The translations under genes were made by a program, and so were the position numbers. 64,000 nt of DNA from Paenibacillus catalpae (GTDB lineage: Bacteria > Bacillota > Bacilli > Paenibacillales > Paenibacillaceae). The notes under the pieces are model-generated. The model did no database searches. It saw nothing but the letters and a program-made list of their open reading frames with translations, and was not told where the DNA came from. How positions within the stretch are numbered: the first letter of the stretch is position 1; each line of letters starts with the position of its first letter. Positions 62,368-64,000 of this stretch are shown here, one piece after another. Location: positions 434,001-498,000 of the forward strand of contig NZ_FOMT01000001.1 in assembly GCF_900112695.1 (NCBI RefSeq). The letters run 5' to 3'.

Positions 62368-63588
62368 GTGATTTACGATAAAATTATTGTCCGGTATGGC
62401 GATCTTGTCATGAAGGGACGCAACCGCAATCAATTCGAGAAGCGCATGCTGCAGCAAATTAAGCTGGCATTGCAAAGCTTTCCTACTCTGACCTATGTCA
62501 AGACATTTGGCCGGATGACCATTAGCTTAAACGGAGAGTCCTTTGAACCGATTGCAGAGCGCCTGAAAGATGTTTTTGGCATTATTTCCTTCAGTCCGGT
62601 TATCGGGGTGGAGAACAAGCTGGAGGACATTCAAGCAGCGGCCCTGCAATTGATGCAAGGACTGGAGCAGACACCGGCGACCTTTAAGGTCAGTGCCAAA
62701 CGCGCCTGGAAGCCGTTCCCGCATACTTCTCAGGAAATGAATCACCTGGTTGGTTCGCATGTGCTGCGCGCCATAGCGGAATTGAAAGTGGACGTACGGA
62801 ATCCGGTCGTGGATTTGCGTGTCGATATCCAGGAAGAGGCGACCTATATTTATAACACGGTGATCAAGGGGGCTGGGGGGTTCCCGTTTGGCTCTAACGG
62901 CAAAGCCATGCTTCTCCTGTCAGGCGGAATCGACAGCCCGGTAGCAGGGTGGATGGCGATGCGGAAAGGGCTGGAGCTCGAGGCTGTCCATTTCCACAGC
63001 TATCCGTTCACCAGTGACAAGGCGAAGGAAAAAGTCATTGATCTCGCCAGAAGGCTGTCTTATTATGCAGGAGCGCCGCTGAAGCTACATCTGGTGCCTT
63101 TTACCGAGATTCAGACAAGACTCGTACAGGCAAAGCAGGACAATCTGATGATAACGCTGATGCGCCGTGCCATGCTCCGGATCACCGAAGAGCTTGCAAA
63201 TAGGAATGGGGCAGGCGGTATCGTAACGGGTGAAAGCCTTGGGCAGGTTGCCAGCCAGACGTTGTCTAGCATGAACGTAATCGGCAGAGCGACAGTACTG
63301 CCGATGCTAAAGCCTTTGCTAATGATGGACAAACAGGAAATTATTGACGAAGCGGAGCGGATCGGGACGTTTGCGACATCCATTCTCCCCTATGAGGATT
63401 GCTGTACGCTGTTCCTGCCGAAATCGCCAAGCACGAATCCGAACCTGAACGTCGTGGAGCGTGCGGAATCTTATATTTCGGAACTTGAGCAGCTTTTGCG
63501 TGAGGCTGTAGAACGAACAGAGGTAATGGAGCTTACACCGGATGTACAAGCTTCGGAGGAGACAGCAGGGGAAGACCGTTGGTTCTAA
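62368..63588 (+). CDS. thiI: tRNA 4-thiouridine synthetase
   Basis: 406 residues. N-terminal ferredoxin-like and THUMP domains (about 1-165), then a PP-loop ATPase with LLLSGGIDSPVAGWMAM (about 178-194) and GESLGQVASQTLSSM. It lacks the C-terminal rhodanese domain, as in Bacillus ThiI. It activates U8 of tRNA by adenylation and adds sulfur. GTG start one base after the nifZ stop, with AAGGAG inside nifZ. Confidence 0.93.
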   Translation: MIYDKIIVRYGDLVMKGRNRNQFEKRMLQQIKLALQSFPTLTYVKTFGRMTISLNGESFEPIAERLKDVFGIISFSPVIGVENKLEDIQAAALQLMQGLEQTPATFKVSAKRAWKPFPHTSQEMNHLVGSHVLRAIAELKVDVRNPVVDLRVDIQEEATYIYNTVIKGAGGFPFGSNGKAMLLLSGGIDSPVAGWMAMRKGLELEAVHFHSYPFTSDKAKEKVIDLARRLSYYAGAPLKLHLVPFTEIQTRLVQAKQDNLMITLMRRAMLRITEELANRNGAGGIVTGESLGQVASQTLSSMNVIGRATVLPMLKPLLMMDKQEIIDEAERIGTFATSILPYEDCCTLFLPKSPSTNPNLNVVERAESYISELEQLLREAVERTEVMELTPDVQASEETAGEDRWF

Positions 63589-63597
63589 ACATAATAA

Positions 63598-63633
63598 AAG
63601 CAGAGAACCCTTAATGGGCTTCTCTGCTTTTTT
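63598..63633. terminator. Bidirectional terminator after thiI
   Basis: AGCAGAGAACCC, loop TTAAT, GGGCTTCTCTGCT then TTTTTT. It overlaps the last codons of the convergent TerC gene. Confidence 0.88.
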
Positions 63634-64000
63634 CTTGTACGGCTTGATTCCTGCGTTTATTTGTATAAAGACCCGCTGCGATAATAAGTACAATGATGAG
63701 AACCACGAACGACCAATAAATGACGGGACTTTCCTCGAAAAACTCCTTGAACGCTTTTTCATGGGTGATCATCTTGGCGGCTGTGTAACCAAGAACACCG
63801 GAACCAATATAAACGATCCATGTAAATTTGTTGATCAGCTTAATGAAGAGCGTCGAGCCCCAAACGATAACCGGAACACTGATCAGAAGCCCCAGGATAA
63901 CAAGCAGCGTGTTTCCGTGCGAGGCACCTGCTACGGCGATAACGTTGTCGATCCCCATTGCCGCATCGGCGATAATGATCGTTTGAATCGACTGCCAGAG
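63611..64000 (-). CDS. TerC-family membrane protein, 5' part outside window
   Basis: At least 129 residues; the frame is open to the window edge. TIIIADAAMGIDNVIAVAGA is the conserved TerC metal-ion core (Asp residues), followed by three more membrane helices. Related to YjbE/YkoY, which are manganese exporters under riboswitch control in Bacillus; whether that holds here cannot be seen because the start lies outside. Confidence 0.88.
   Translation of the reverse strand, partial: LWQSIQTIIIADAAMGIDNVIAVAGASHGNTLLVILGLLISVPVIVWGSTLFIKLINKFTWIVYIGSGVLGYTAAKMITHEKAFKEFFEESPVIYWSFVVLIIVLIIAAGLYTNKRRNQAVQEKSREAH

Overview
The window looks like a chromosomal segment of a Bacillota bacterium close to Paenibacillus. 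The signs are strong GGAGG ribosome binding sites with many GTG and TTG starts, Bacillus-type gene pairs (yqhG-yqhH, a yheI/yheH-type heterodimeric ABC exporter, nifZ-thiI), small Bacillales families (DUF2536, DUF3817, DUF2975), a GH87 alpha-1,3-glucanase of the kind described from Paenibacillus and relatives, and many YtrA-type ABC operons. Genus assignment is inference; there is no rRNA here.

Layout. 0.1-5.8 kb: yqhG-yqhH (accessory protein and SNF2 helicase) diverge from nrdJ, the B12-dependent ribonucleotide reductase, which has a probable pair of NrdR boxes. 5.9-10.2 kb is a decay zone: a twice-broken TmrB-like kinase gene, a secreted dockerin-like protein, a frameshifted MORN/YwqK-like gene, a DUF4267-like membrane protein, a tyrosine recombinase fragment and a cluster of TGACATT repeats that may be an old transposon end. 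10.2-15.2 kb: an XRE-cupin regulator divergent from a three-gene sugar catabolism operon, then LysR and a DMT transporter. 15.4-22.2 kb: small membrane proteins, a BcrA-type ABC operon, and a three-gene ABC-2 operon behind a leader RNA that resembles the ykkC riboswitch class and carries a terminator. 22.3-26.3 kb: the heterodimeric multidrug exporter behind two mirror-image 16-bp operator sites. 26.3-32.8 kb: a GH105 unsaturated-uronyl hydrolase, an AraC regulator, a DUF2798 protein and a sugar ABC importer without its own ATPase. 32.8-34.8 kb: the first YtrA-type ABC module. 35.8-39.0 kb: a five-gene operon built round a glutathionylspermidine synthase-like ATP-grasp protein and a DUF350 membrane protein. 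39.4-42.5 kb: the modular GH87 glucanase with a cre site. 42.7-44.0 kb: a 30-bp perfect inverted repeat, a tandem array of dyad repeats, and degV. 44.1-50.5 kb: an alditol oxidase-like flavoprotein, a NUDIX hydrolase, a NAT-like protein, and a methylmalonate semialdehyde dehydrogenase with a class III transaminase. 50.5-50.8 kb: tRNA-Pro and tRNA-Thr. 51.2-53.1 kb: a cyclic-di-GMP-I riboswitch and its chemoreceptor. 53.9-57.5 kb: the second YtrA-type module, with two ABC pairs. 57.7-64 kb: menA-like prenyltransferase, nitroreductase, lytic transglycosylase, nifZ-thiI and a TerC-family protein that runs off the window.

Themes: carbohydrate foraging (GH87, GH105, sugar ABC importer, Gfo/Idh operon), envelope and antibiotic defence (five ABC exporter-like systems), and much cis-regulation by structured RNA and palindromic operators. 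The most noteworthy items are the ykkC-like leader on an ABC-2 operon, the polyamine-ligase-like operon, the c-di-GMP riboswitch/chemoreceptor pair, the dyad repeats before degV, and the 20-codon leader peptide coupled to the sugar-binding protein gene.
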